A stretch of 39,086 bases of DNA, taken from contig JAZUPB010000030.1 of assembly GCA_045604965.1 (NCBI GenBank), positions 1 to 39,086 of the forward strand, given 5' to 3'. Below, piece by piece: positions 23,908 through 31,543 of this stretch; position 1 is the stretch's first letter; the number at the start of each line of letters is the position of its first letter. The stretch is from JAISGQ01 sp045604965 (GTDB lineage: Bacteria; Bacillota; Clostridia; Oscillospirales; Acutalibacteraceae). Position numbers and translations under genes: made by a program. The notes below the pieces were generated by a model that made no database searches, was not told the DNA's origin, and was given only the letters and a program-made list of their open reading frames with translations.

Positions 23908-23927
23908 GGACATCAAATAGACATCAA
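23908..23927. repeat. Right integrase arm site
   Basis: GGACATCAAATAG, then A, then CATCAA. Same orientation as, and one mismatch from, the left arm copy at 20076-20095. It lies 52 bases inside the right att core. Confidence 0.72.
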
Positions 23928-23930
23928 AAA

Positions 23931-23956
23931 AAGGCTTGCCACAAAGCAAAAGCCTT
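23931..23956 (-). terminator. Island-supplied terminator after rpsI
   Basis: Arms AAGGCTT (23931-23937) and AAGCCTT (23950-23956) with a run of T on the minus strand. It replaces the original rpsI terminator, now 6 kb away at 18017. Confidence 0.75.
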
Positions 23957-23979
23957 GTAAACAAGCCATTTTCTTGAAA

Positions 23980-23998
23980 TAAAAACTATCTCTTGGAG
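23980..23998. repeat. Right att core within the end of rpsI (attR)
   Basis: TAAAAACTATCTCTTGGAG, covering the last three sense codons and stop of rpsI plus adjacent A-rich bases. Confidence 0.85.
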
Positions 23999-24387
23999 AA
24001 CTGGGGTGCGCGACGTGCAGCTTTGAGGCCGTACTTCTTTCTTTCCTTCATTCTCGGGTCACGAGTCAGGAAGCCTGCCTTCTTAAGAGCGGGACGAAGC
24101 TTCTCAGAATCGAACTGGAGAAGTGCACGGGAGATACCGTGACGGATTGCGCCTGCCTGACCGGTTACACCGCCGCCGCCAACGTTGCAGACGATGTCAA
24201 ACTTCTCTGCAGTGTTGGTGAGTGCGAGGGGCTGACGAACGATGAGCTTAAGGGTCTCAAGACCGAAGTAATCATCGATATCGCGGCCGTTGATGGTGAT
24301 CTTGCCGGTACCCTGATAGAGGCGAACTCTTGCTACGGAGGACTTTCTTCTGCCTGTACCGTAGAAATAAGGTGCTTTATCGTACAT
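23986..24387 (-). CDS. rpsI: 30S ribosomal protein S9
   Basis: 133 aa, full length. It shows YFYGTGRRKSSVARVRLYQG at the N-terminus, GGGVTGQAGAIRHGISRALL in the middle and the universally conserved tail ending in FSKR, which reaches the ribosomal P site. The ATG follows GGAGG. It is co-transcribed with rplM, 14 bases upstream. An island is inserted exactly at its stop codon but the coding sequence is intact, because the att core preserves the last codons. Confidence 0.98.
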   Translation of the reverse strand: MYDKAPYFYGTGRRKSSVARVRLYQGTGKITINGRDIDDYFGLETLKLIVRQPLALTNTAEKFDIVCNVGGGGVTGQAGAIRHGISRALLQFDSEKLRPALKKAGFLTRDPRMKERKKYGLKAARRAPQFSKR

Positions 24388-24401
24388 TCTTCGTTACCTC
24401 C

Positions 24402-24830
24402 TTAAAGTTCCCAAGCTACAGGCTGCTGTGCCTGATGCTTGTGCTCTGCGCCTGCATAGCAGCGAAGTCTGGTAAGAGCTGCGCGGCCGATGGTGGTATC
24501 AGGGATCATACCCTTGATAGCAATCTCCATAGGACGGGTGGGCTTAGTCTTGAGAAGGATCTTAGCCTTGGTGGACTTGAGGTGTCCGATATAACCGGTG
24601 TGACGATAGTAGATCTTATTCTCCATCTTGTTGCCGGTAAGAATTGCCTTGTCACAGTTGATGACGATTACGTGATCGCCGCAATCAACATGGGGGGCGA
24701 AGGTGGGCTTATGCTTGCCGCGCAGAAGTGTTGCAGCCTGTGCTGCTACTCTGCCGAGGGGCTTGCCTGCTGCGTCAAGAACATACCACTTGCGGTCAAC
24801 CTGACCTGCCTTGGGCATAAATGTAGACAT
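24402..24830 (-). CDS. rplM: 50S ribosomal protein L13
   Basis: 142 aa from the ATG at 24830 (AGGAGG upstream); the frame is open further but the extension lies in the leader. Recognisable L13 features are KWYVLDAAGKPLGRVAAQAA near residue 14, VDCGDHVIVINCDKAILTGN near 50 and a C-terminal YAGAEHKHQAQQPVAWEL. It is the first gene of the rplM-rpsI operon. The 60-base leader contains a possible short stem (GGCG with CGCC) and could be an L13 autoregulatory leader, but I cannot confirm it. Confidence 0.97.
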   Translation of the reverse strand: MSTFMPKAGQVDRKWYVLDAAGKPLGRVAAQAATLLRGKHKPTFAPHVDCGDHVIVINCDKAILTGNKMENKIYYRHTGYIGHLKSTKAKILLKTKPTRPMEIAIKGMIPDTTIGRAALTRLRCYAGAEHKHQAQQPVAWEL

Positions 24831-24894
24831 TCGTAGGTTCCTCCTAATAATAATATGGGCGTAACTCCGCCTCGCGAAGTCACATTGCTTGAGT

Positions 24895-24923
24895 ATCATA
24901 TCACAGCCCTTTTCCCCTGTCAA
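24895..24923 (-). promoter_or_regulatory. Promoter of rplM-rpsI
   Basis: On the minus strand: -35 TTGACA (24918-24923), 17-bp spacer, -10 TATGAT (24895-24900). Confidence 0.85.
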
Positions 24924-25042
24924 CACTTTTTTCGAACAATTTTAATGTACTTCGGCGCGAACTCTCTTTTTCTTTTGTTTACTCCTTTTTGCTTTCGTTT
25001 GCTCACTTTCTATTTTTATTTTATGTGTTTTTTAATGAAATA

Positions 25043-25071
25043 TTGTTTTCTCTGATTTTTTATGCTATACT
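25043..25071 (+). promoter_or_regulatory. Promoter of the PH-domain gene
   Basis: -35 TTGTTT (25043-25048), 17-bp spacer, extended -10 TGCTATACT with TATACT at 25066-25071. Confidence 0.65.
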
Positions 25072-25100
25072 GTAAAAAAAGTATATGGAGGTTATTTATT

Positions 25101-25520
25101 ATGTCGCCTGTTAAGGACAATATCATTATCAAGGAACGTAAAAGATGGCTGTTCCTCGGTCTTCCCTTTACATTCACAACTTACACTCTTACCGATAAAA
25201 TGCTCATCATCAAAACCGGTTTCCTCAATACCACCGAGGATGAAATAAAGCTTTATCGTATCGTTGATATGACTGTACGCCGTTCACTTTGGCAGAGAAT
25301 CGTCGGCCTCGGCAGCCTGCAGGTTAACTCCAAGGATCAGTCCAGCGGTAATTTCGAAATAAAGAACATCAAGCACGTCAAGGAATTCCGTGCTTATCTC
25401 ACCGAATATCTTGAGCGCGACAGATCTACAAGAGGTATGCGCGGTGCAGAAATGATCGATTCTATGCCCGATGCAGATGCAGACGGTATTCCCGATCATA
25501 TGGAAAGTGCTATTTTCTAA
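25101..25520 (+). CDS. Small bacterial PH-domain (YdbS/bPH2-like) protein
   Basis: 139 aa from the ATG at 25101, behind GGAGG. Residues ~15-100 form one PH-like domain: WLFLGLPFTFTTYTLTDKML, then TGFLNTTEDEIKLYRIVDMT and QRIVGLGSLQVNSKDQSSGN. The pattern 'type of transition, then R-I-x-D-I/M' is typical of YdbS-type PH_2 domains. It lacks the membrane helices usually found before that domain, so it is probably cytosolic. A tail of acidic residues (DSMPDADADGIPDHME) resembles a calcium-binding loop. Its stop overlaps the convergent ComEA-like gene by 4 bases. Confidence 0.72.
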   Translation: MSPVKDNIIIKERKRWLFLGLPFTFTTYTLTDKMLIIKTGFLNTTEDEIKLYRIVDMTVRRSLWQRIVGLGSLQVNSKDQSSGNFEIKNIKHVKEFRAYLTEYLERDRSTRGMRGAEMIDSMPDADADGIPDHMESAIF

Positions 25521-25903
25521 TCGTCACTTACCCTGCAGTAATCGCGAATCAGCTCCAGAGTTGATTTGCCTATTCCGCTGACTTCTATCAGCTCATCAAC
25601 CGATTTATAGCCGCCTATTGCTTTGCGATAGGCGACTATGTTTTCTGCCTTGCTTGCACCTATTCCCGGCAGAAAATCTGCAAGCTCCTGTGCTGATGCA
25701 GTGTTGATATTTATTGTTTGCTTTGTTTCCGTTTCTTTTGACGGTTCTCGGGTCATAATTTCAGAGTAATGTTCTGTAACGTCTGTTTCTTCCTTCTGAA
25801 TGATTTTCCCGTTTCGATAGTCTATGTAATTAACAATTACTATTGCTGCACTCATCAGAATACATACAATCGATATTATTATATATCCTTTTCTTAGTTT
25901 CAT
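25517..25903 (-). CDS. ComEA-like helix-hairpin-helix protein, membrane anchored
   Basis: 128 aa. An N-terminal membrane segment spans residues ~6-24 (GYIIISIVCILMSAAIVIV). A ~35-residue polar linker follows, then a double helix-hairpin-helix DNA-binding module from residue ~65: ININTASAQELADFLPGIGA and ELIEVSGIGKSTLELIRDY. This is the ComEA layout, an outside-facing DNA receptor for competence, but the protein is shorter and has no SLBB domain. No other competence genes are nearby. The start codon has only a weak ribosome site. Confidence 0.85.
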   Translation of the reverse strand: MKLRKGYIIISIVCILMSAAIVIVNYIDYRNGKIIQKEETDVTEHYSEIMTREPSKETETKQTININTASAQELADFLPGIGASKAENIVAYRKAIGGYKSVDELIEVSGIGKSTLELIRDYCRVSDD

Positions 25904-25943
25904 ATATCATTACCACTCTTTTTGCTTTATGGAGGTTGGCTTT

Positions 25944-26345
25944 ATGGGAAAGGTCGTTGAATTTACTCTTCAAACCGAAACAACCGGTGTTTATAACATC
26001 ACCAAAAATATCTCTGAGGCAATCAAGCAAAGCGGCGTCGAGGACGGAATTGCAATTATTTATTGTCCCCACACCACAGCCTCTATCACTATGAACGAAA
26101 ACACAGACGTGAATGTCGGCAAGGATCTGCTTCTCGGTCTGTCCCGTGCGTTTCCCGATTCCCCCGACTATCTTCATTCCGAAGGTAATTCATATGCCCA
26201 TATCCGTTCAAGCAGCCTTGGCTGTCAGGTAACTGTTATAATAAACGAAGGCTGGCCTTTGCTCGGTATCTGGCAGAATATATACTTCGTCGAGTTCGAC
26301 GGTCCGAGAAAGAGAAAATATTATGTAAAGATAATTGAGTGTTAA
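25944..26345 (+). CDS. YjbQ/UPF0047-family protein
   Basis: 133 aa from the ATG at 25944, since GGAGG lies between it and an earlier in-frame ATG at 25929. Family hallmarks are IIYCPHTTASITMNEN near residue 45, HIRSSSLGCQVTVIINEGWP near 90, and LGIWQNIYFVEFDGPRKRKY near the end. The three conserved histidines/metal-site residues are present. Members show weak thiamine-phosphate synthase activity in vitro; the real role is uncertain. It stands alone, ending in a strong terminator. Confidence 0.92.
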   Translation: MGKVVEFTLQTETTGVYNITKNISEAIKQSGVEDGIAIIYCPHTTASITMNENTDVNVGKDLLLGLSRAFPDSPDYLHSEGNSYAHIRSSSLGCQVTVIINEGWPLLGIWQNIYFVEFDGPRKRKYYVKIIEC

Positions 26346-26370
26346 TTTGTCACTTCGCCTTTATATGACA

Positions 26371-26406
26371 GTATCCCCTATGCAATTGCATAGGGGATAC
26401 TTTTTT
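26371..26406 (+). terminator. Terminator after the YjbQ-family gene
   Basis: A 30-bp perfect palindrome (26371-26400, arms beginning GTATCCCC) followed by six T (26401-26406). The opposite strand lacks a T run, so it is mainly for the plus-strand gene. Confidence 0.9.
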
Positions 26407-26408
26407 CA

Positions 26409-29400
26409 TCAGAAGCCGTAATAATCATCGTATGGATTCTGACCGTACTGTTCCTCAAATTCTCTGTCCTGTTTTTTACGCTTTCTGATCGTACCGGTTA
26501 TGATAATCACTGCTGCGGTCGTTATTACCGCAAATACAATCACCGAAATCAGTATGATCTTCGTCAGCTCACCGCCCGATTTAAGCATATTGAGATATGT
26601 ATCAACAGATATGCTTACTGCTGCAGTCTCACTTTTAAGGCCTTCGTCATCATATACATAGAAAGTGAATCTGTCTGCACCTGTATAGCCATCATCTGCT
26701 GTATATGTGAATTTTCCGTTTGATGCATCAAAATCCAGCTTTCCGTGCTTGGGATATTCATCCACCATATAGGTGCTTATCTTTCCGTCAAGATCCTTTG
26801 CACTGAGACGTCCGCTGTACGGCTTGCCGCTCGCACTGTCAAGCTTAAGTGAATCTGCTCTGGGCTTTTCGCTGGGCACAGTTATTATACTTATAAATGC
26901 CTCATTGCTTGCTGCACCGTTGGCTGTAGTTACCGTATATCCGAAAGTTTCGGTTCCTGCAAAATTCTCAGGTGGACTGTAAACAAAATCAAGACCCTCT
27001 GTTTCCAGTGTTCCATAATGTGGGAAAGTGGTTATCTCAACATTTGCCACAGCATCATCCTTGGGAATATTTATGCTGAATCTTCCGGCTGTTTTCTCAT
27101 TTTTTGCCGCAATATATGTATTGTTTTCCGCAGTTGTCTCGCCGCGTATTCCAATGAGAAGTGTTACCACTGCTTCGTTACTTTGATCACTGTCGTTATC
27201 TGTTGCCATATACGAAAAGCTGTCAAATCCTGTATATGAGCCTTCGGGTGTGTATCTCAGTGTTCCGTCACTTCCCAGAGAAATTTTTCCGTGTTTGGGT
27301 TCTTTTGTTATGGCAAGTGATGCAACCGTTCCGTCAAAATCTGTTGCTGTAACGTGACTTATCAGTGATCCGTTTGCCTGAACCTTGAATGTATGGTTAT
27401 ATGCTGCAGGCGGCTTTGATCTCGTTACATTTATTGTTACATTTACAGGCAGGGACTGCGCTCCATCCATTCCTGTGACAATATAGCTCAGTTTCTGCTC
27501 TCCTCTTGTGCTGGCAGGTGCAGAATAACTCAGAAGGCCATTCTCGGACAGTGCAAGAGTGCCTGACACAGGTTCTTCAGCCAATGAAAACTTTTCACCT
27601 TCTCCTTCTACACTTACAGCCTCAAGCTGCCAGGAGAAAGAACGGCCCGATGGAATGAACAGATAGTTCGGTGCACTTACAGGCCGAGTTTTAAATGCTG
27701 AGAGTCTGGTTGCCGCACCTGCATTGAAGGTTCCGATATTAGCATCAAAGCCTTCCAATGAAGTCTGTCTGCCGTTTGAAAAATAAGAGGTTCCGTTTAC
27801 CGCATACTGCGTATAATCTGCATATTCTGTATCATTTTCAGAAAGCTTTGAGTTTATATCCCAGGCTTTCATTCCCGATACATCAGCGCTCCACCAGGTT
27901 TCTGCGTTTGTTTTTCCGCTTTTTCGGTACCAGGCAGATATCACCTCAGTCTTTGATGCGCTGAACACGCCGCTTTCAATGTATATTGCATTGGATGCAG
28001 TACTTCTGAAATCAAACAGCTTGGGATTTTCAAGCCATATACCGCCGTATATCAGTATTTCCGCGCCGAATCTTTCTCCTTCGGTGATTATGGAGCTGTT
28101 TTCGCCTAACCTCAGCATTCCGTTGCTGACCCTAATACCTGAATCGTATATTCCTTTTGTATACAGAGATCCGCCCTGCGAAATGCGTACATTTCCGTCT
28201 TCGACAAATGTCGCACAGCCGCCTTCCGCACACACGCGGCTGTTTGTTCCTACAATAAAATCTCCTGCTCTGCAAAGGACACCAAAGCCTCCGCTGCTTT
28301 CCACATTCAGTTTTGCACTGTCCTCGACAATTATTGAGCCTACTATGTCTATAGCGGCAATTCCGCTTTCCTTGCCAAACTTGCTCTTTACGCTGACATC
28401 AGAGCCTGTGATTCTGAGGTAACCCTGTGTTGTAATCAGAGTGTCCACTATCAAAGCGGGAGCATTATTACCGCCATCTATTGATGATTTGCAGCCATTA
28501 TTGAAAATGATTGCTTCTGCTGAATATATCGCTGTGCCTTTTGATGAAATGTTTACCGTACTCTCATTTCCAAAGCTTACAATATCCTCAAGCAGAGTGC
28601 CTGTTGCATATATGCCGTATTTTGATGCGTTTTTTACACTTATCATACAGCCTTTGCCCGTCTGTACACCGTGCATAGTTGTTATGCCTGTTACTGCATT
28701 TTCAATATCTGCCGTTGCATAATCCTCTAGGACGATCTTTTCGTCCGCATCAAGAGCCTTTTCTGCCGCCTTACACTTTACTACAGAATAGCTTCCAATA
28801 GTAATTTCTCCATCACTGCTTATTCCATATCTTGCTGTTGAGCTGTATGGAGAAAGTGATATTTCACAATCTTTGCTGCATATAAAGTTTCCCTTTGCTC
28901 TGATTCCGCCATCAGCAAAGGAATCCATAGTAACTCCGTCAGAGAATATCACCGCACCGCTCTTTGAGCATATTGCGTCTCCTGACTGCACATTTACAGA
29001 TACTGTGCTGTTTCCTCCAATGACTGTACTCTTACAGCCGTAAACGACCAGTCCATTATAGCCGTTTATATTTATCTTGTTCTTTTCGCCTATAGATACA
29101 GTGGGATTTGCAGCAATTTTTCCGAATACTGTTATTGCACCGCTGTTAGAAGAGCCAACGGTATTCTTTGCTGTTATCAAACATTCTGCCTCGCTTCTGA
29201 ATGTATCGCAGTATATTGCTCCATAACTTCCCTCTGCATTAAGCTGCGAGCCCTTCTGCATCTCCAGTGCGCATTCTCTTACGTTGAATGCCGCTCCATA
29301 GCCCTCTCCACTCGACGAGCCGGGAGCCGATGCTGTGACCGTTGCGTACGGCGAAAGGATAATATTCTGCACAGCACCATTGCCTGAAGGTGCTGTTACT

Positions 29401-29999
29401 GCCGCACCGTATGTACTTTTAAACACATTATTTCCCGAGAAACGTATCGTACCGCCGCCGCGATAGATGTACAGCAGTGTTCCTGCTGTAGTCGTATCGT
29501 TTATATTGATATTGCTCAGTACTATTTCTCCGCCGTTTGGATTTGCAGCAAGAGCCATTCTGTTGCCGGTTCTTGACACCAGCACGGCTCCGGAATTAAG
29601 AGCAGAGCCGTTGTTCATAAGTATTCCGTAGCCACCTGCAAATTCTACTGTTCCTGTCAGTTCTACTCTGCCGTAGGATTTTATAATGAAATCATTTTCT
29701 CCTGTCAGGACAATATCCTTAAGCACAAGGCTTGTACCTTGTTTGAAGGTCATATGGATTCCGTTGCGTGCTGTCAATGAAGCACCGTTTCCGTTTATGG
29801 TAAGATTTCTGTCTATTTCCACAAACTGACTGAGATTTGCATTTCGGTAATTAATTGTTATTGTATCAGTGCTGTTATCTTTCAGCGCAGCCATAAGCTC
29901 TTCATCGGAATTTACCTCTGCCGCCTGCACCGCTATTCCTGCACAGCATACTGCTGTAAGCAGTATAAGCATTGCCGCAATTTTTTTAAGAAATCTCAT
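26409..29999 (-). CDS. Large surface protein: beta-helix region, four Big_9-like repeats, membrane anchor, tyrosine-containing tail
   Basis: 1196 aa from the ATG at 29999, 6 bases after GGAGG. A signal peptide (to ~27) is followed by ~660 residues of short Gly/Asn/Ser-rich strands (GNNVFKSTYGAAVTAPSGNG type) that look like a right-handed beta-helix. Four tandem beta-sandwich repeats follow (~760-1130), with signatures such as EPKHGKISLGSDGTLRYTPE and YPKHGKLDFDASNGKFTYTA, the Big_9/cadherin-like pattern. One membrane helix (~1145-1167) precedes a basic stretch and a short cytoplasmic tail ending NPYDDYYGF. There is no sortase or S-layer motif. It is the last gene of the four-gene surface operon. 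Its role is probably adhesion or glycan contact. Confidence 0.82.
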   Translation of the reverse strand: MRFLKKIAAMLILLTAVCCAGIAVQAAEVNSDEELMAALKDNSTDTITINYRNANLSQFVEIDRNLTINGNGASLTARNGIHMTFKQGTSLVLKDIVLTGENDFIIKSYGRVELTGTVEFAGGYGILMNNGSALNSGAVLVSRTGNRMALAANPNGGEIVLSNININDTTTAGTLLYIYRGGGTIRFSGNNVFKSTYGAAVTAPSGNGAVQNIILSPYATVTASAPGSSSGEGYGAAFNVRECALEMQKGSQLNAEGSYGAIYCDTFRSEAECLITAKNTVGSSNSGAITVFGKIAANPTVSIGEKNKININGYNGLVVYGCKSTVIGGNSTVSVNVQSGDAICSKSGAVIFSDGVTMDSFADGGIRAKGNFICSKDCEISLSPYSSTARYGISSDGEITIGSYSVVKCKAAEKALDADEKIVLEDYATADIENAVTGITTMHGVQTGKGCMISVKNASKYGIYATGTLLEDIVSFGNESTVNISSKGTAIYSAEAIIFNNGCKSSIDGGNNAPALIVDTLITTQGYLRITGSDVSVKSKFGKESGIAAIDIVGSIIVEDSAKLNVESSGGFGVLCRAGDFIVGTNSRVCAEGGCATFVEDGNVRISQGGSLYTKGIYDSGIRVSNGMLRLGENSSIITEGERFGAEILIYGGIWLENPKLFDFRSTASNAIYIESGVFSASKTEVISAWYRKSGKTNAETWWSADVSGMKAWDINSKLSENDTEYADYTQYAVNGTSYFSNGRQTSLEGFDANIGTFNAGAATRLSAFKTRPVSAPNYLFIPSGRSFSWQLEAVSVEGEGEKFSLAEEPVSGTLALSENGLLSYSAPASTRGEQKLSYIVTGMDGAQSLPVNVTINVTRSKPPAAYNHTFKVQANGSLISHVTATDFDGTVASLAITKEPKHGKISLGSDGTLRYTPEGSYTGFDSFSYMATDNDSDQSNEAVVTLLIGIRGETTAENNTYIAAKNEKTAGRFSINIPKDDAVANVEITTFPHYGTLETEGLDFVYSPPENFAGTETFGYTVTTANGAASNEAFISIITVPSEKPRADSLKLDSASGKPYSGRLSAKDLDGKISTYMVDEYPKHGKLDFDASNGKFTYTADDGYTGADRFTFYVYDDEGLKSETAAVSISVDTYLNMLKSGGELTKIILISVIVFAVITTAAVIIITGTIRKRKKQDREFEEQYGQNPYDDYYGF

Positions 30000-30028
30000 A
30001 AGCATCCTCCGCAGGTTTATAAACTAAT

Positions 30029-30061
30029 ACAGACCGCTCCGCTGTTTGCAGAGCGGTCTGT
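30029..30061 (-). terminator. Intercistronic hairpin in the surface-protein operon
   Basis: Perfect 11-bp arms (30029-30039 and 30051-30061, core AGACCGCTC) in the 70-base gap before the giant surface-protein gene. The following minus-strand bases are only moderately T-rich, so partial termination or mRNA processing is likely. Confidence 0.68.
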
Positions 30062-30069
30062 CCGATTGA

Positions 30070-31509
30070 TCAATATATGCCGCTGTCGTATTCGTCATAC
30101 TGCTGTGGATCGTTATATTCTCCAAAGCCGTTTTGACCGTATTCTGATCCGCTCGTATATTCGTTGTTCGGATCGTAATTCATACCGTACTGATTGTCAT
30201 ACTGTCCCCCGTACATATCGTCACCGTATCCGTCGGGGTTATTCTGCATATCGTTGGAATTGTTATATCCGCCGTACGCCATATTTCTCATCATAGCACG
30301 ATTTTCTTCTGCCCTCTTCTTATTTGCTTTGTCAATATAATATCCTGACAGGAAACCGAAGAAGAACAAAGCAAGAACTGCAAATGCTATACCGATTATT
30401 TTCAGCGTGTCATCATTATCGGGTGCGTCATCTTTTGTGATCGTGCCCAGGAGTGCGTCAAGCTCACTTGTGTCAGGCAATGTAGTTGTCGTCACAGTAT
30501 CGGTGGGGCTTGTTTCCGGCAGTGTAGTCATATCCGACGGTGTGGCAATGGGAATGACTACAGTATCAGTCGGAGAATTCTGCTCCTGCTGTGCCGGTTT
30601 TGGCTGACGCTGTACGATTATTCCATACTGCTTTACTGTTCCGTCTTCTGCAATTACCATAACAGTAAACACATTGCTGCCCACATTGAGAGGTTCTGCG
30701 CCTGTTCCGTATATATTGGCTCTATAGTAGCTTGCAGATGCAACAATGCGTATTACCGTTACTTCGTAAGGTACTGTTACGGAATACGCTATGTTGTCAG
30801 GAGAAAACTTCGGACTGAGGTCTCCCGGTGAAACAATCAATTCTGCAAGATTTGCGTCAGATGACTTTGCCGCTGTCGGCGAAGTCGTTGTAGTTGTAGT
30901 TGTGGTCGTGGTCGTTGTAGTTGTCGTAGTTGTAGTGGTAGTCGTTGTTGTGGTCGTTGCCGCCTTTACATTTACACTCGTCTGCGGTATGGTGCCTACA
31001 GAAAATGTATGATCTCCGAGCGCATTTCCATAACAGCCTTCTACTGAGGCAGAGAAATATCCTGTTCCTGTGGGTGCTCCTTTAGGCACAGCAAAGCTGA
31101 CACTGAATACGCGCTTTGTGCTTCCGTCTCCCGGTATCACTTCTGCTGAAGGATCATTGAAAAGAAAGCTGACCGTGTTATCTTTTATGTATGCGCTGCT
31201 GTCGCCGCACATCACACAGTTGCCCATATCACTCTCAAGGATATATGACAGATATTCACAGTATCTTGTATTGAAGGTTATTGTGCCCTTAAAAGCTGTT
31301 ATCGGTATCTCTGTTTCATTTTTTACAGAAAGAGTGACTGTTACATACTCGCCCTGCAGCACAGTCGATTTATCCACACTGAGTGAAAACTGCGGTGACA
31401 GTGATGTAGCCGATACCATCGCACTGCCCTTCGGCAAAAGAATGGCCAAAAGCAGTATTGCGCATATAACAAGTGCTGTTAGCACTGTTTTTATAAATCT
31501 GTCTTTCAA
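30070..31509 (-). CDS. Membrane-anchored protein with cohesin-like domain, poly-Thr linker and Tyr/Asn-rich tail
   Basis: 479 aa, TTG start at 31509 behind GGAGG. A signal peptide (~1-33) is followed by a cohesin-like beta-sandwich (~36-185; LSVDKSTVLQGEYVTVTLSV at its start). A run of exactly 25 threonines comes next, then a cadherin-like beta-sandwich (~212-305; LIVSPGDLSPKFSPDNIAYS). A Thr/Pro linker leads to a membrane helix (IIGIAFAVLALFFFGFLSGY) and an ~85-residue cytoplasmic tail very rich in Tyr, Asn, Asp and Gly. It is the third gene of the operon, after the dockerin amidase. It could present the amidase at the cell surface. The cohesin call rests on pattern plus context. Confidence 0.75.
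   Translation of the reverse strand: MKDRFIKTVLTALVICAILLLAILLPKGSAMVSATSLSPQFSLSVDKSTVLQGEYVTVTLSVKNETEIPITAFKGTITFNTRYCEYLSYILESDMGNCVMCGDSSAYIKDNTVSFLFNDPSAEVIPGDGSTKRVFSVSFAVPKGAPTGTGYFSASVEGCYGNALGDHTFSVGTIPQTSVNVKAATTTTTTTTTTTTTTTTTTTTTTTTTSPTAAKSSDANLAELIVSPGDLSPKFSPDNIAYSVTVPYEVTVIRIVASASYYRANIYGTGAEPLNVGSNVFTVMVIAEDGTVKQYGIIVQRQPKPAQQEQNSPTDTVVIPIATPSDMTTLPETSPTDTVTTTTLPDTSELDALLGTITKDDAPDNDDTLKIIGIAFAVLALFFFGFLSGYYIDKANKKRAEENRAMMRNMAYGGYNNSNDMQNNPDGYGDDMYGGQYDNQYGMNYDPNNEYTSGSEYGQNGFGEYNDPQQYDEYDSGIY
30883..30957 (-). repeat. Trinucleotide tract encoding 25 consecutive threonines
   Basis: Seventy-five bases of ACN codons with all four third bases mixed. The codon variety argues against recent slippage of one unit and for selection on a Thr linker. 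Confidence 0.92.
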
Positions 31510-31543
31510 TTAAACTGCCTCCGTGGCATTAAGGGACTTCCCC

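Larger units (their letters stand above)
18062..23998. mobile_element. Composite island inserted at the 3' end of rpsI
   Basis: The outer 19-bp direct repeats TAAAAACTATCTCTTGGAG (18062-18080 and 23980-23998) are identical; the right one is the last codons and stop of rpsI. A third, slightly diverged copy at 19940-19957 splits the island in two. The right unit (19940-23998) has a full integrase, repressor, excisionase-like and replication genes plus arm sites close to both of its ends. The left unit (18062-19957) has no recombinase. This is the structure expected of an integrative island with an accreted cis-mobilisable element. No capsid, conjugation or relaxase genes are present. Confidence 0.8.

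Noticed and set aside
24831..24894. L13 autoregulatory leader RNA
   Set aside because: A short GGCG/CGCC stem is present but too little matches to claim the known leader family without a covariance-model search.
30883..30957. Long trinucleotide tract as a possible CRISPR or phase-variable repeat
   Set aside because: It is in frame, uses mixed ACN codons, and lies where a linker between two domains is expected; there are no spacers, and slippage by single bases is unlikely with mixed units.
30791..31012. Plus-strand open frame made largely of valine
   Set aside because: It is the complement of the poly-threonine tract and has no ribosome site.
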